64,000 nucleotides of DNA from Ochotona curzoniae (lineage: Eukaryota; Chordata; Mammalia; Lagomorpha; Ochotonidae). Below, one piece after another: positions 1 through 11,097 of the stretch; position 1 is the stretch's first letter; every line of letters begins with the position of its first letter. Under the pieces are notes generated by a model. The model had not been told where the DNA came from and did no database searches. It saw only the letters and a list, made by a program, of their open reading frames with translations. Location: positions 47,301,001 through 47,365,000 of the forward strand of contig NW_024465885.1 in NCBI RefSeq assembly GCF_017591425.1. Reading direction: 5' to 3'. The position numbers were made by a program, and so were the translations under genes.

Positions 1-137
1 ATCCTGTGCTGCTTTCCCAGGCCACAAGTATGGAGCTGGATGGGAAGTGGAGTGGCTGGTATACCAGTTGGCACACGTAAGTGACCCTGGTGCATGTTAG
101 GTGAAGGATTAGCAAGTTGAGCCAGTGTGCTGACCCC
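1..137 (-). mobile_element. CSINE, truncated by window edge
   Basis: The plus strand reads the reverse complement of the CSINE 5' half: a ctgctttcccaggccacaag block, a gagctggatgggaagtgg block, and a head ending at tgctgacccc. The tail half lies outside the window. The copy is moderately diverged. Confidence 0.85.
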
Positions 138-189
138 TCTGTTTGAATTCTTAAAAGCATACCTAACCATATGACTTCTGATATTTTTA

Positions 190-539
190 AAAAAGATTTA
201 TTTAAGATTTTATTTATTTATTTTTTAATTGAAAAGTCAGATATAGAGAGAAGAGTAGAGGCAGAGAGGAAGATCTTCCGTCCAATGATTCACTCCCCAA
301 ATGGCTGTACCAGCCAGAGCTGAGCCCATCTGAAGCCAGGAGCCAAGAGCCTGGAGCCTGTCCCTGGTCTCCCACACGGTCAGGGTCCCAAGGCTTTGGG
401 CCGTCCTCGACTGCTTTCCCAGGCCACAGGCAGGGAGCTGGAAGGGAAGCGGGGCTGCTGGGATTAGAACTGGCGCTCATATGGGATCTCTGCACATGTA
501 AGGTGAGGACTTTAGCCACTGTGCAACCGTGTCGGGCCC
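190..539 (-). mobile_element. CSINE, near full length
   Basis: The A-tail complement (aagattttatttatttatt) is followed by the pyrimidine-rich 3' region, the gatcttccgtccaatgattc block, and the head ending tcgggccct. The next SINE begins directly at its head, so two minus-strand copies stand back to back. Confidence 0.93.
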
Positions 540-540
540 T

Positions 541-862
541 AAAGATTTTATTTATTTTTATTGGAAAGTCAGATTTACACAGTGAAGGAAGAGACAGAGA
601 AAGATCTTCTATCTGCTGGCTCAGTTCCCAATTACCTGTAACAGTGGAGCTGAGTCTTTCTGAAGCCAGGAGCCAGGAATCTTTTCCCAGGTCTCCATGC
701 GGATGCAGGGTCCCAAGGCTTTGGGCTGCCTTCAACTGACTTCTGCCTGACAAGCAGGGAGCTGGAAGGGAATTGGAGCAGCTGGAATATGTACTGGCAC
801 CCAGTTAGGATCCTGGGCATGCAAGGTGAGGATTTAGATACTAGCCTACAGCGCTGGGCCCG
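541..862 (-). mobile_element. CSINE, near full length
   Basis: It starts aaagattttatttatttttattggaaagtcag and ends cagcgctgggcccg. It abuts the copy at 190-539, probably because SINEs insert preferentially into T-rich tails. Confidence 0.92.
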
Positions 863-917
863 ATTTCTGAATATTGTAATGTGTATCTTACAAGATACAG
901 TATAACTTCAATATTGT

Positions 918-1140
918 TTCTTATGCTTGGGAAGGCAGTTGAGGGTAGACCGAGGCCTTGGGACCCTGAATGCGCATAGGAGACCCAGAAGAAGTTTCTG
1001 GCTCCTGGCTTCGGATTGGCTCAGCTCTGGCCTTTGAGGCCAACTGGGAAATGAATCTGTGGATGGAGATCTTCCTCTCTGCCTCTCCTCCTGTCCGTAT
1101 ATCTGACTTTCCAATAAAAATAAATATTTTTTTAAAAAAA
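918..1140 (+). mobile_element. CSINE, 5' truncated, plus strand
   Basis: It begins within the tgggaaggcagttgagg block, so the tRNA-like head is missing. It runs through ggctcctggcttcggattgg to a clear tail, gactttccaataaaaataaa plus an A run. It is one of the few plus-strand CSINEs here. Confidence 0.9.
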
Positions 1141-1378
1141 TGTTTCAATTATAGTTGAAAGACAGAGAGAGAAGATAAGCCAGTGCATCGCTGTCCACTA
1201 TCCGCATTCTTGCGCTGGCCAGGGCAGAGCAGGCTGAAGTGGGAACAGGTGCTTGGGCTGTGCATCCCAGCGTGATGGGCCCAGCTTCTCGAGCCATCAC
1301 CTGCAGCTGCTGGGAGAACAGCCAGGGTTTGAACCAGGGCTCCGTAGTTTGGGACTCAGGTCCCAAGTGCCTGCCCCT
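1141..1378 (-). mobile_element. Diverged CSINE-like SINE
   Basis: A weak tail (tttcaattatagttgaaagacagagagag) leads into a body with the gctgggagaacagccagggtttgaacc segment of older C-repeats. It is more diverged than its neighbours and probably an old subfamily. Confidence 0.65.
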
Positions 1379-2227
1379 AGTGTCTGTCTGCGTTGTTGGC
1401 AGCTTCTTGAAATATCTGGGCTGTCTAAGGTGGCTTGTAGTTAGGGGGAAGATATTTAAAAACCAATGGAAGGCCGGTGTGAAGATGGTGCTGGTTCAGT
1501 AGGAATAAAGCTGGAGTTTTATTGCAGAGCTGTTAGTGGCTGAGGGAGATTACAGCTCTCGTGGCACAGCGTGAGTGGGCAGGGCATGGGAATGTAAAGA
1601 TTCTTACTTGGTTTTCAGTTGTACATGCTTCAGACCTGCTTACATTTGTGCTCAGTGTTACCCTAAGCGCAGAGTCTCTACATCCACCTTTTCCAATAGA
1701 ATGTATCTCCCGTATGTTTGAGGGAAGGTTAGTTGCCCATCGGAATGGGATTTGGGGCTGCAATTTGGGATCATGTTACCTTAACTTTTTTTTTTAATTG
1801 AAACTGAGGAAACTTGTAGGTATAGTGCTAACAACTAATTTCTTGTACATTTGAAAGTTGACATGAAGTCTTGAATTCTGCAAGGTGGTTGAAATGCACA
1901 GTGCTCCTGCTGTTGATCTGACATTGCCTCAGTAGTGTTCTTCCTAGGGAGCCAGGCCAGTGCAGCACCACTCCCCTGCTCCGCTGTCAGCTTCCCGTGG
2001 CCTCGTGGCATTGCTTGTCCTGAAGATACCGACCGGTTTTTTTTTGGAGTCAACTGTGAATGAGATTTTGTTTCTTCGTATTAGATGTGCATTAGACATC
2101 TTTTGGAGGAAAAGATGCTATGTCTGGAGTTTAGATAAAGCATAATTTATTACATTTTTTTTCACTAGTGGACTGTGTATTTATTGTCCTAAAAACTGCA
2201 TGGTATCTGGTTTTATTTTACTGGAGA
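1379..2227. other. Unassigned sequence
   Basis: No convincing gene or repeat is visible. There is a short T run near 1787-1796. The short open frames here show no recognisable protein pattern. Confidence 0.6.
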
Positions 2228-2495
2228 CTTCCATTTATTTATTTGCTTGAAAGGCGCAGGCACAAGGAGAGGGAAGGTGGGACATAGGCCTTGCGTTCGT
2301 TGGCCACTCGCCCATGGCTTTGTCTGGGGCTGTGTCAGGGCTAAGCCAGGAGCTGCTTCAGATCGCCCATGTGGATGGTAGAGACCCAAGGACCTGGGTG
2401 ATCTTCCACTGCCTCAGGTGCATTGACAATGTGTTGGATTGGAAGTGGAACAGCCAGGACTAGCTGGCATCCATATGGGATGCTGGCCTTGGATG
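2228..2495 (-). mobile_element. Old CSINE, diverged
   Basis: The tail complement ttccatttatttatttgcttgaaagg is followed by the agccaggagctgcttc and catccatatgggatgctgg blocks in CSINE order. Many substitutions place it in an old subfamily. Confidence 0.75.
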
Positions 2496-2850
2496 TTCCC
2501 TGTGACTGTGGGTGGACAGAGGTGGGGTGTGTGTCGCGTCCTGAGGCTGTCTGGAGTCGTCACAGGTTTTGGGATATGTTGGCTAGTTTCCTTGGCTTTG
2601 ACGACTGTAGAGGTTTATTCTCTGGTTCCCTTTATCCTTCCTCTGTGTTATCTTTCTACTGTCTAAAAATGCTGTTTGTCCATCATTATATTTTTTGCTT
2701 TATTCAGAAATTCTTTACTGATGTTAAGTGGTATGATTTTTAGTGTTGTTTTGTGAGAGCAGAGGCAAATGGGTTAGTTATGTAGTGTGTTGAATATGTT
2801 TTGCTGAAGCTTTAATACTCCCCCTTCAAGATAGTTTCATTTCTTCTTTT
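2496..2850. other. Unassigned sequence
   Basis: T-rich sequence with no recognised element. A 106-codon plus frame crosses the end of the preceding SINE and has no visible motif, so I treat it as chance. Confidence 0.5.
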
Positions 2851-2851
2851 T

Positions 2852-3166
2852 TAAATACTTACTTTTATTGGAAACACAGATTTAGAGAGAAAGGGAGAGT
2901 CAGAGAAAGACCTTCCATCTGCTGGTTCACTCCCCACATGACTAATGGCTGGAGCTGAGCTGATGCAGAGCTGGAGCCTGGAACCTCTTCCATGTCTTCC
3001 CCGCAGGAGCAGGATCCCACGGCTTTGGGCTATCCTTTATTGCTTTTCTAGGCAATAAGGAGGAAGCTGGATGGGAAGTAGAGCAGCTGGGACACAAACT
3101 GGCCCCCATATAGGCTGCCAGTGCTTGTAGGCAGAAATTAGCCAGTTGAGCCATAGTGTTGGCCCC
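2852..3166 (-). mobile_element. CSINE
   Basis: Tail complement tttttaaatacttacttttattgg, a ggagctggatgggaagtagagcagctggg block, and a head ending gtgttggcccc. Moderately diverged. Confidence 0.9.
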
Positions 3167-3654
3167 GTTTTTGTCTTTTATAATTTTGTTTTTGACAGTC
3201 ACCCTCAGTCTTCTGCTGTATGCTCTTGCGTTCTGATTGTGCTACTCTACAACCTGGTATCTTCCATGGTTCTCATTTCCATCGAATGAGAACTGAGTTT
3301 ATTATTCTCCTTACCACCTGACCATGATGACTTTCCGGTCTGTTTCTGCATTCCTGCCATGTGCCCTGCTCTCTAGAACCATTTGCCAGCTTCCTTTCCC
3401 TGCTTGTGCCAGGCTGCTCTGCTGCATTCCTCTAGAATACGTCTGTGTTGTTTTTCTGGCATTTTTCATGTTGCATGGAGCCTGGCATGTCCAAGATGTT
3501 TGATCTCTTAGACAAATGCTGTGTTCTCTAAGATAATGTCACTCTAATGTTTAATTGCTCACTATTATTCTGCAAGTACTCTTACTTGTTTTAATTAATT
3601 ACTGAAGCAACTCTAAGTCATTATGTATGTTTCATAAGTGATTGTTGAGATACT
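3167..3654. other. Unassigned sequence
   Basis: AT-rich, apparently single-copy sequence. I see no gene, RNA or recognised repeat. Confidence 0.5.
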
Positions 3655-3775
3655 CAAAGTTACATAGGTACAGATGAAAAATGAGGTTTAACACATGAAT
3701 GTATCCATTTCAGATGTCGGACTCCGAGTGAGGTGATTAGAGCAGCTGGGAATCCAAAGCAGAATTGTGTCCGTA
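3655..3775 (+). mobile_element. Possible MIR fragment
   Basis: The run gtacagatgaaaaatgaggt followed downstream by gagcagctgggaatccaaa resembles the MIR core order (cagatgaggaaactgagg ... cagagccgggattcgaac). It is heavily diverged and the assignment is from memory. Confidence 0.4.
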
Positions 3776-4169
3776 ATGGAACTATTATTAAAATGCTTCA
3801 GTATCAGCCCTGGAGGAGTTGGCTGAATCTTAGTCATCTTGAGATGTCAGCTCCTGTGGTCTTGCTGAGCTTTCTGGGAGGCACTGGGGAGGGCCTGGAA
3901 TAAAGCAGAGCTCCGTTTCTGTGGTTCCTCTTAGTTCCTTTCCCAGGAGCTTGTTGCACTGTATGTGACAGTTGTGGAGTAATATTTGGGGCCCGTCTGT
4001 GACAAAGACTGGGCAATGAGGCGTGTTGCTCAGGGTCGGAGATGGCGAGTCTGTGATCAGGGTACCAGCCGGTTGGGTGCCTATCCGGGCTCGTTTTCTG
4101 CCTCATAGTTGGTGCTTCTTGCTGGCAAAAGTGAGGGACTTCCTTGCAGTCAGATTTATCTCTATATTT

Positions 4170-4483
4170 ATCAATTTATTTATCTTTAAAGATTATCTTT
4201 TATTGAAAAGTCAGGGTTATAGCATAAGGAGAGACAAAAAGATTTTCTATCCACTGGTTCATTCCCCACATGGCCATAATGGCTGGAGCTGAGCTGAGCT
4301 GAGCTAATGCTGCCTGGAGCCAGGAATTTCTTCCTGGTTTCCCATGCAGATTCAGTACCCCAAGGAATTGGGCTATCCTCTGCTCATTTCCCTGGCCTTA
4401 AGCAGGGAGGGAGCTGGATGGGAAGTGGAGCAACTGGGACTTGAAGTGATGCTTCTGTGAGATGCCATTGAGCCGGGGCCCTG
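4170..4483 (-). mobile_element. CSINE
   Basis: Tail complement tttaaagattatcttttattg, body with ggttcattccccacatggcc, and a head ending tgagccggggccctgg. A small gagct duplication near 4285-4303 (gctgagctgagctgagct) is internal. Confidence 0.9.
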
Positions 4484-4639
4484 GCCTCTCGCCACGTGTT
4501 TTGTGAATGTTCTCATCCCATTGATGGAGGCGGAACCCTGCTGGCTGGCCTGTTCACTCCATGGAGGGCACACTAATATTCCTCCTTGCTGTAGTCTGGT
4601 GGTGCTGCTGGGAGAGGACATCCCAGGGTGGGTGACCTA

Positions 4640-4920
4640 GAATGAATAGACGTTTACTTCTTATCTCACTTCTGGAGACTGAGAAGTTCAAGATCATGAC
4701 GTGACAGCAGGTTCAGTGTCTGGTGTGGGTCTCCTGGTCCTAGCTTCCAAGATGGCACCTTTGAACCTTGGCTGCTCCTGTGGCACAAGGAGAAACTGAG
4801 AGAAGCACCGCATTCCTGCCAAGCTGTTTGATGGTGTGGAGTGGATCCTTCAAGACTGGTGGGTTGGAATGAAGTTTCCATCAGAACTTGTGGAGGTCAC
4901 ATTCAGGTCCTGGTAAGAAC
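4640..4920 (-). mobile_element. MLT1-like (ERVL-MaLR) LTR fragment
   Basis: The stretch from 4663 carries cttctggagactgagaagt, then aagatcatgacgtgacagcaggttcagtgtctgg and ccaagatggcacc. This is the order of the complement of the MLT1 LTR 3' region as I recall it. It is old and incomplete, with no viral coding region visible. Confidence 0.5.
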
Positions 4921-5880
4921 CTGTAAAGGCCTTTGCAGGATTGCGCTGCTCTGAGCAGGGTTTGCCGTTCTGGTATGCTGGATGCCTGAAACGTACTATG
5001 TAATAGTCTCAAAAATGAGTGTATGAATAAATGCTGTCTTCCCTTTAACTTGCTTTAGCTAAAATCCTTGAGAAAAGCCTCCTCCGAGGGGCAGTCCAAG
5101 AGGGTGGTCCCATCAGAGCAGGACATGATGAGGATGAGGCGGCACGTTCACTCAGCGTCCGTGGCCACCTTCCTATCAGAAAAGCCGTCCCGATTGAGTT
5201 ATGGTGCTCTACCCAGATGTCCTGCTTCGATCAGTCGCTTTCCAAAGCAGCCCGCCTTCAGACACTTAGTTGGATCAAGGCTGCGTGATTGACCCGACAG
5301 CCACTGACCTGCCTCTGTCCGCTGTGCAGCTGAGGTCTGCTATTGCAATGTCTGCTCTTCCAGACCAGCTCTTGCCCGTGGCTGGCATTTGCTAGAACCC
5401 ATAGCAGTGCTCTCCCGTACTCTGTGAAAGGATGCAAGCCTTCACTATCTTGTTAACTCACAAACCGTGTCAAAATCCAGCTCCATGCTTCAGGTGGGGC
5501 AGAATTTGCATCTGTTGCATTTGGCCTCTGCTGGCATTGGGTCATCCAAGGTGGCTGCACCCTCGCAGGTAGTGCCTTAGGTCCTGTTGTCCGTGTGGGG
5601 CACAGCCTGGTGGCAGGAGTTTGGACTAATTACGTGGTGAGTGGTTTAAACTCACCATACTTTAGGTCTGCAACTAGCAGTGTCGTTTTTACCAGATTGC
5701 TTAGGCAACCTCAAATTTGGGGTTGGGTGGATGTGACTGTACAAGGTGTATAGATTTATTTTATTGGGGCACCTAAGGAACAGTTTGTAGGCCAAGTAAC
5801 TTTTTTTGAAGGGGAAAAAAGAAGAAAAGCTGACTTTTTTGTTCTTTCTTTTAAAAAATTGTCTAACCTTCCAGGCATAT
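4921..5880. other. Unassigned sequence with an exon-like open stretch
   Basis: No named repeat. Within it, 5059-5292 is open in two plus-strand frames and is preceded by a pyrimidine-rich tract ending in TAG (see findings). T-rich tracts near 5799-5860 lead into the L1 end at 5881. Confidence 0.5.
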
Positions 5881-6092
5881 TTGTTTTTTTTTTCTTTTTT
5901 TTTTTACATTGCATTATGTGACACAGTTTTTTAGGCACTGGGATTCCCCCTCCCCCTCTCCAACCCTCCCTCCATGGTGGATTCCTCTACCTTGCTGCAT
6001 TGCCACAGTTCAAGTTCAGTTGAGGTTCTTTCATTGCAAGCATCTACCAAGCATTGAGTCCAGCATCTTATCAGGCGTATTTGTTTTGTAAT
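5881..6092 (-). mobile_element. Lagomorph L1 3' terminus
   Basis: The poly-T run (5881-5906) is the complement of an A-tail. It is followed by acattgcattatgtgacaca and a C-rich gattccccctccccctctcc block, the complement of the G-rich 3' UTR typical of lagomorph L1. Only the last 200 bases or so of the element are present. Confidence 0.7.
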
Positions 6093-6956
6093 TCAGTGGT
6101 GTATGCCTGCTTGTTGCATTGACATAACCGTATAGTATCAATGCGGCTTTCAGATTCAGTGGAACTGTGTATTTATACTTTTGACAACCTTCATACGCAA
6201 ATTTGGGAATGAGGGGAAGGGAATAATAAATATATGCTGATACGCTGAGCTGCACTTTGCGTCTGAGTTAATGTACCAAAGCACTAGGTAAACGCTTGTG
6301 AAGCACGCGGCCACGTGCCGTGCTGTGTGCGCGGTCTCAGGTATTTCTATAGTAAGCCTTGCATTGTCCTAGGGTTCAACTGAAGGAGGACAGGTAGGCT
6401 CAGCTTTCTGGGGTTGCAGCTAATCCATCCCCAACGGGTCTGTCTCCCCTCTCTTACAGCCCTGGATGTTAGAGTGTTGCTTTAAACAACTCGCATCTGG
6501 AGACCAGCTGGAGGGATGGCTACCCTGGTTCGTTTGAGTGGACTCTGGATATTTGTCTCACACTCTAGCTCGTAGAACACGTACACCAGACTCCTGGAAA
6601 GCTTATGCAATTCTTGAGTTTAACTTCACACTCACCATATCTATGTCTGGAAAAAGGTGTAGGAGATGGAGATAGATGGTCCTGCTTTTAGGGCCTCAGT
6701 GGGGAGGCCAGACCCCCTGCCCCTTTCTGGCCTCTGAAGTGCTGCGATCGTTCTGGAGAGTAGTAGAACTATAACAGTTCATTTGGAAGCCAACATTAAC
6801 TTGACAGAATTGTGTTCTTTAATTTCTTACATCAAGGATAAATTTAATGTTACGTTAGACATAAATGAGTGTTTTTCTCTTGAGGTGGAGATGACCCAGA
6901 AGTGTAATAGTACAACACAGCAGTTGTGCCACTTGGCCCAACCTATGAAATCTTAG
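6093..6956. other. Unassigned sequence
   Basis: No gene or clear repeat. A small CpG-containing patch (acgcggccacgtgccgtg, 6305-6322) holds an E-box CACGTG but lacks the length or density of a CpG island. Confidence 0.5.
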
Positions 6957-7055
6957 GATTTTTAAGATTATTTATTTATTTGAAAAAGACATTTTCTATC
7001 CCCAAATGGCAGTAACAGCCAGAGCTGGGTAACACTGGAGCCAGGAGCCAGAGGG
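6957..7055 (-). mobile_element. CSINE 3' fragment
   Basis: The tail complement tttaagattatttatttatttg is followed only by the ccccaaatggcagtaacagccagagctggg block. The rest of the body is absent. Confidence 0.8.
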
Positions 7056-7738
7056 AGTGTTATGGAGACTAAGAGATGCAGAAGAGTGGTTTGTAATAGA
7101 AAATGCTCACATTTTGGTTAATGAGACCCTTTAAGGTAGAGTTTCCTTCTTTATGCTTGTTTTCTGCATGATTTCTCTAGGCTCAGGAAAGTGAAAGGTG
7201 GGAAGGCGTAGCAGGCCTCCCTTTGCCTGGCCCGTTTCTCTGGGAGCGCGTGGCGTGGCGTGGCAGCTGGCTGCAGCGCTGGTGTGGTGTTTGTGGAGTT
7301 AGTTGGATTATCCCAGTGTTCTTACCTGCCATGTTCTGAGATCTCCCTTGACTTGAGAAGCCTTACCATAAACCAAAGACGTTTGGGGTGGTCTTCTGAG
7401 AGTTGTGTGGTTGTTGCCTGTGGGCACAGCAGGGATGCCTCAGCGGAGGCAAACAGCCGGCAGTACCCTTGGGTGACCCCGAAAAGAGAGGCAGCACAGT
7501 GATGATTCCATGGCCTTGGAGTCACCAGAAAGGAGTGCCGGGGTAGGGAGGTGACTGCCCCCTGGCCATTTGGAGACATGAATTTTATTACTTGTCTGCC
7601 GCTCTCCTTGTACCCTTGAGGTATAATAGTGTGTGTTGTGCTTTATCAACAAGGAGTGCCTGCAAGGGGCACTTGGTCATGTGCTCAACATGTCTGCCAC
7701 AGACAGTATATTAAGCTGTTCAATTTTGAAGGAAGTTC
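7056..7738. other. Unassigned sequence
   Basis: No recognised repeat. A short CGTGGCGTGGCGTGGC run at 7248-7263 is a small local duplication. No gene is supported. Confidence 0.5.
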
Positions 7739-7751
7739 AGTTTTTTTTTTT

Positions 7752-7768
7752 AAGATTTATTTTATTTG
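7752..7768. repeat. Target-site duplication, left copy
   Basis: AAGATTTATTTTATTTG here is repeated exactly at 8103-8119 on the far side of the plus-strand CSINE. It is the duplicated insertion target, part of the older SINE's tail. The last G is shared with the SINE head. Confidence 0.93.
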
Positions 7769-8102
7769 GGCCCGGCGCGGTGGCGCAAGTGGTTAAAGGT
7801 CCTCGCCTTGCACGCCCGGGATCCCATATGGGCGCCGGTTCTAATCCCGGCAGCCCCGCTTCCCTTCCAGCTCCCTGCCTGTGGCCTGGGAAAGCAGTCG
7901 AGGACGGCCCAAAGCTTTGGGACCCTGCACCCGCGTGGGAGACCCGGAAGAGGCTCCTGGCTTCGGATCGGCATAGTACCGGCCCGTTGCGCTCACTTGG
8001 GGAGTGAATCATCGGACGGAAGATCTTCCTCTCTGTCTCTCCTCTCTGTATATCCGCCTTTCCAATGAAAAAATAATAAAAAATAAATCTTTAAAAAAAA
8101 AA
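7768..8102 (+). mobile_element. Young full-length CSINE (best copy in window)
   Basis: This is a tRNA-derived SINE with a full head (gggcccggcgcggtggcgca). A Pol III box A match lies at 7781-7792 (tggcgcaagtgg) and a box B match at 7837-7847 (ggttctaatcc). The non-tRNA body includes cttcggatcggcatagtacc, and the tail is ccgcctttccaatgaaaa with AAATAAA repeats. It retains many CpGs (for example gcgccgg, cccgcgtggg), and exact 17-bp target duplications flank it. Both point to recent insertion. Its closest relative here is the minus copy at 59490-59806. Confidence 0.97.
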
Positions 8103-8414
8103 AAGATTTATTTTATTTGAAAGAATGAGAGAAATGATAGGAGGAGGCACACGGAGACAGATCCAATCACTGACTCACTCCTGACAAGGTGGCAGTGTCC
8201 AGTTCTGGCTGAGCCAAAGCCGGTGAGTTTCATCTGAGTCTTGTATTTACAGGGCTTGGGCACATCATCCATATCATATCCCACTGCTGTCCAAGGCACG
8301 TTAGCAGGGAGCTGGATCCGGAGCAGAGCCAGGACCCAGTCAAAGCTGGCATTCCACTGGGATGCTGGCACCACAGGGACCAGCTTAACCCTCTGCCGCA
8401 ACACTGGCCCCCAG
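8103..8414 (-). mobile_element. Old CSINE, host of the nested insertion
   Basis: The tail complement aagatttattttatttgaaag also carries the right target duplication (8103-8119). The body is diverged, with gttagcagggagctggatccgg, and the head ends acactggcccc. The younger plus-strand SINE landed in this element's tail; the detached T run lies at 7740-7750. Confidence 0.88.
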
Positions 8415-8744
8415 GGAAGTTTTCACTTCCTACTTTTGTATGGTAAGGAATTCTGTAATTTGTACATAGAGGTAGCCAATTATTATGGCAAGTGAATGGT
8501 AACAATGTTAAGAACAGATTGCTGAAATACAGATTTTGAAATTAATTAGAAATGTAAAACTAAGCAGCTCTGACTGATTGCACTTTGCTCAGAGTGCAGG
8601 CAGTGAGAAGCGGCTGTGGTTCTGTGCTGTGGCGCTCGCTTTCAGGGGAGGAGAGAGTTGGCTTCAGGAGGCTTGTCCACCAAAGCCCCGTGTTAAATAG
8701 CATAAGGCTTTGGGGGTACTGGAGTCTTAGCATAGATCCCCAGC

Positions 8745-8852
8745 TTGGCCATGTGTCAGAATTGCCCGGGGTGCTTGTTCACAGTACAGGTTCAGGCCCT
8801 ACCCTCTGGAGGGCTGATGTTTATGTCTCTGAATCTGAGTTTTTTTTAACAC
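8745..8852 (+). mobile_element. MER5-like hAT-Charlie fragment
   Basis: tgtcagaattgcccggggtg, then cttgttcacagtacaggttc and gccctaccctctggaggg, follow the order of the MER5 consensus (catcagaatcacctggagggcttg ... gggccccaccc) as recalled. The element is non-autonomous, ancient and truncated. Confidence 0.55.
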
Positions 8853-10429
8853 GGTAATTCTGCTGCAGCTGACTGGAGCGTGGGAACTACTACCTCAGAT
8901 CATGGGCACTTTGTTGCTACAGATGCTGTAGTTCCTAATTACACCTGCCTGGCTCCCCAACCTCCCACGGTTCCAAGAGCATGGCATGCTTTTGTGTTGT
9001 GCCTGTAGCGCCGTAAGAAAGGCAAGGAGGTGTTGCCATGAAGCTAACTGTTGTCGCTTTACACAGTGGTCCTGGGCGTGTAATGCTGCTGTCTCCATTT
9101 ATAAGGAACCTGGTGACAAACAGGTCGAGAGCTGCGCTTACTGGTTCTGCATAACTGGACAGGGAGTCTGCAAAAGTTACCTCCCAGTGTCCCTCTTAGT
9201 AGCAGGACAAATTAGCAATGTACAAATAAATTTGTTTAGGAAATTGCAGAATCAACTTGCTGCCTTCCGTCAACCACACAGGCTGTGTCCTCTGTGTGGG
9301 AGGCCCCAGGCTCTGCCTTTTGGTGATGCCAAAGAAAGACACATTTTGCCTGTGAGGCAGTCACGTTCTGGTAGAGCAGAGTGGACTCTCCAACAGGCGT
9401 CGCAGTGTTCTTGAGAACGCGTCGTCTTGCCAGAACGAGACAGGTGCTGAATGTGATGTTGGAGCTGGGAGGAAGAGAGCAGCTCTGTGAGGCAAGCCTT
9501 TGTGATGAGCACAGCTTGAGACAGGAGAGAGGCTGCGTTTTGTTTTGTTTAGTTTTGTTCTATCTTCCATTTTTACCAAAGAAGGCGCAGTTTCTGTCAG
9601 GTCCCAGGAGGCTTCTTCCTTGTCCTTGGGCAGTTGCTGGGACCTTGCTAGTAGGAGATGATTGCGAAGCTCTGAAGGTGAAGGAAAGCCTGCCCTGGTG
9701 TCAGGGAAAGCAAATGAAAGTTGTTCTCGCAGAGCGCCTGCCTGGCCTTCACTGTACCTGCCTGGTGCCTTGAGAGACAGCCTCCTTTGGTGGGAAAGGG
9801 CGTGGGAGGCCGTGGGGCCAGGCCTGGATTGGGCCCGGCTGCACACATGAGTGTCTGGGCTGGGAACCAGCTTCAGAAACCGCAGCTTCCTCCTTGTCAG
9901 TGGGTCAGCCCCAGCACAGATGCTCTCACCCCTCCTACCTTGGGGTAGCCACCTGCGGGTTCCTCATCAAGCTGCAGGGCACAGGCAGGGCAGGCAGTGT
10001 GGAGACCCCTGCAGCGTCTGCTGTGGGGATCTTCCCAGGGAATGGAAGGGTGATTTGACAGAGATTGCTCCAGATGTTAGGAATAAAGGAGTGAAGAAAA
10101 GACAAATAGTTTGTGCCTTCGTGTCATTGACTGTCTTAGTTTCACATTTTAACATTGCTGTTCATAGTACAATATGTGAGAACTTCTTCGGTGCCTTTGA
10201 AGATTGCTTGGCTTGGTATTGAGTGTCACTGGGCATGTGGGCGGTAGAGTTTTTACGTTACGTATCTTCAATGGTTTTGTGATTTTTTAAAATTTGAAGG
10301 GAGTTACCAGAAAGTAGTAAGATAGCAGATCATTCCAAATGAGATATTGACATGAAGTAAGTGCAGTTTTCCATCCAAGAATGTGAATCATCCAAGAATA
10401 TGAGTGACATTTGTAGCATATATATTCTA
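8853..10429. other. Single-copy sequence
   Basis: About 1.6 kb without CSINEs. Overlapping open frames up to 161 codons lie on both strands around 9361-9950 where GC is higher. They overlap each other and have no recognisable domain or convincing start, so I call no gene. Confidence 0.5.
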
Positions 10430-10795
10430 TTTATCTATTTGTTTTAATTTCAATTTTTCAAAAATAATGATGACATGGTTGATCACGGTGGGAAGGATCG
10501 AGGTTTAGGGAAAATTGAGTGTGTTCATTGCTTCCGAATGTGCTATTTCTTGTTCCTAAGGGAAGGGACAGCCACTCACGATTTTCCACATGTCTCAGGA
10601 TCCAGGGGTGAGGAACTTCCACCTCATATCAACCCAGAGTCAGTGTGTGCGTATTCCCAGGTTCTGCCCAAGTGGTTTGGATAGTTCCGAAGTGCTGCCG
10701 ATTTCACGGCCCCAGGATGACGTCGCCTCCCACTGCCCACTGGCTCCATTCCCCAAGATTTTTTTGCTGTCATTGCTTGGGATAGTTGTCCAGTG
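10430..10795 (-). mobile_element. Unidentified retroelement end, related to 43680-44060
   Basis: An AT-rich start leads to agtggtttggatagttccga and gtgctgccgatttcacg at 10671-10711. The same order (agtggttttgatagttcaac, attgctgccaatctcgcc) occurs at 43892-43939. Two diverged copies show a dispersed repeat. The left end is presumed to be the 3' end because the other copy has a T run there. Confidence 0.55.
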
Positions 10796-10841
10796 AATTC
10801 TGTTCTTCTGCTACAACACCAACTATATATTTTCAGAAGAT

Positions 10842-10915
10842 TTAAAAAAAAAATAGCATTTATTTATTTGAAAAGCAGAAAGTGAGAGACATCCATTGAT
10901 TGATTGAACACCTTG
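10842..10915 (-). mobile_element. CSINE tail fragment
   Basis: aatagcatttatttatttgaaaagcagaaagtgagag matches only the complement of the CSINE 3' tail and pyrimidine-rich region. Confidence 0.65.
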
Positions 10916-11097
10916 TGCTGTTTCCCTGTGGATGCTGAATCCAGTTGCCACAGATACAGTGATTTTAAAAACATTTATTATCTCACACTGGGGTAGCCGA
11001 AGTTGAAGGGTTCTGCAGGGCCAGAGCCACACTTCTTATGAAGCTCCAGGACCTGGACTTTCTAGCTGCTGATGGCTGCCAGCACTGCTTGACCTAG

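Noticed and set aside
7768..7850. Genuine tRNA gene
   Set aside because: Box A and box B matches belong to the tRNA-derived head of the SINE. No cloverleaf with an intact acceptor stem was found.
7633..8068. 124- and 100-codon frames with ARPGSHMGAGSNPGSPASLPA-like content
   Set aside because: These are translations of the CSINE body. The same peptides recur at many SINE copies in the window.
9361..9948. Overlapping frames on both strands as a small gene
   Set aside because: Several frames are open at once on both strands, as expected for a local GC rise. No domain, splice pattern or poly-A signal supports a gene.
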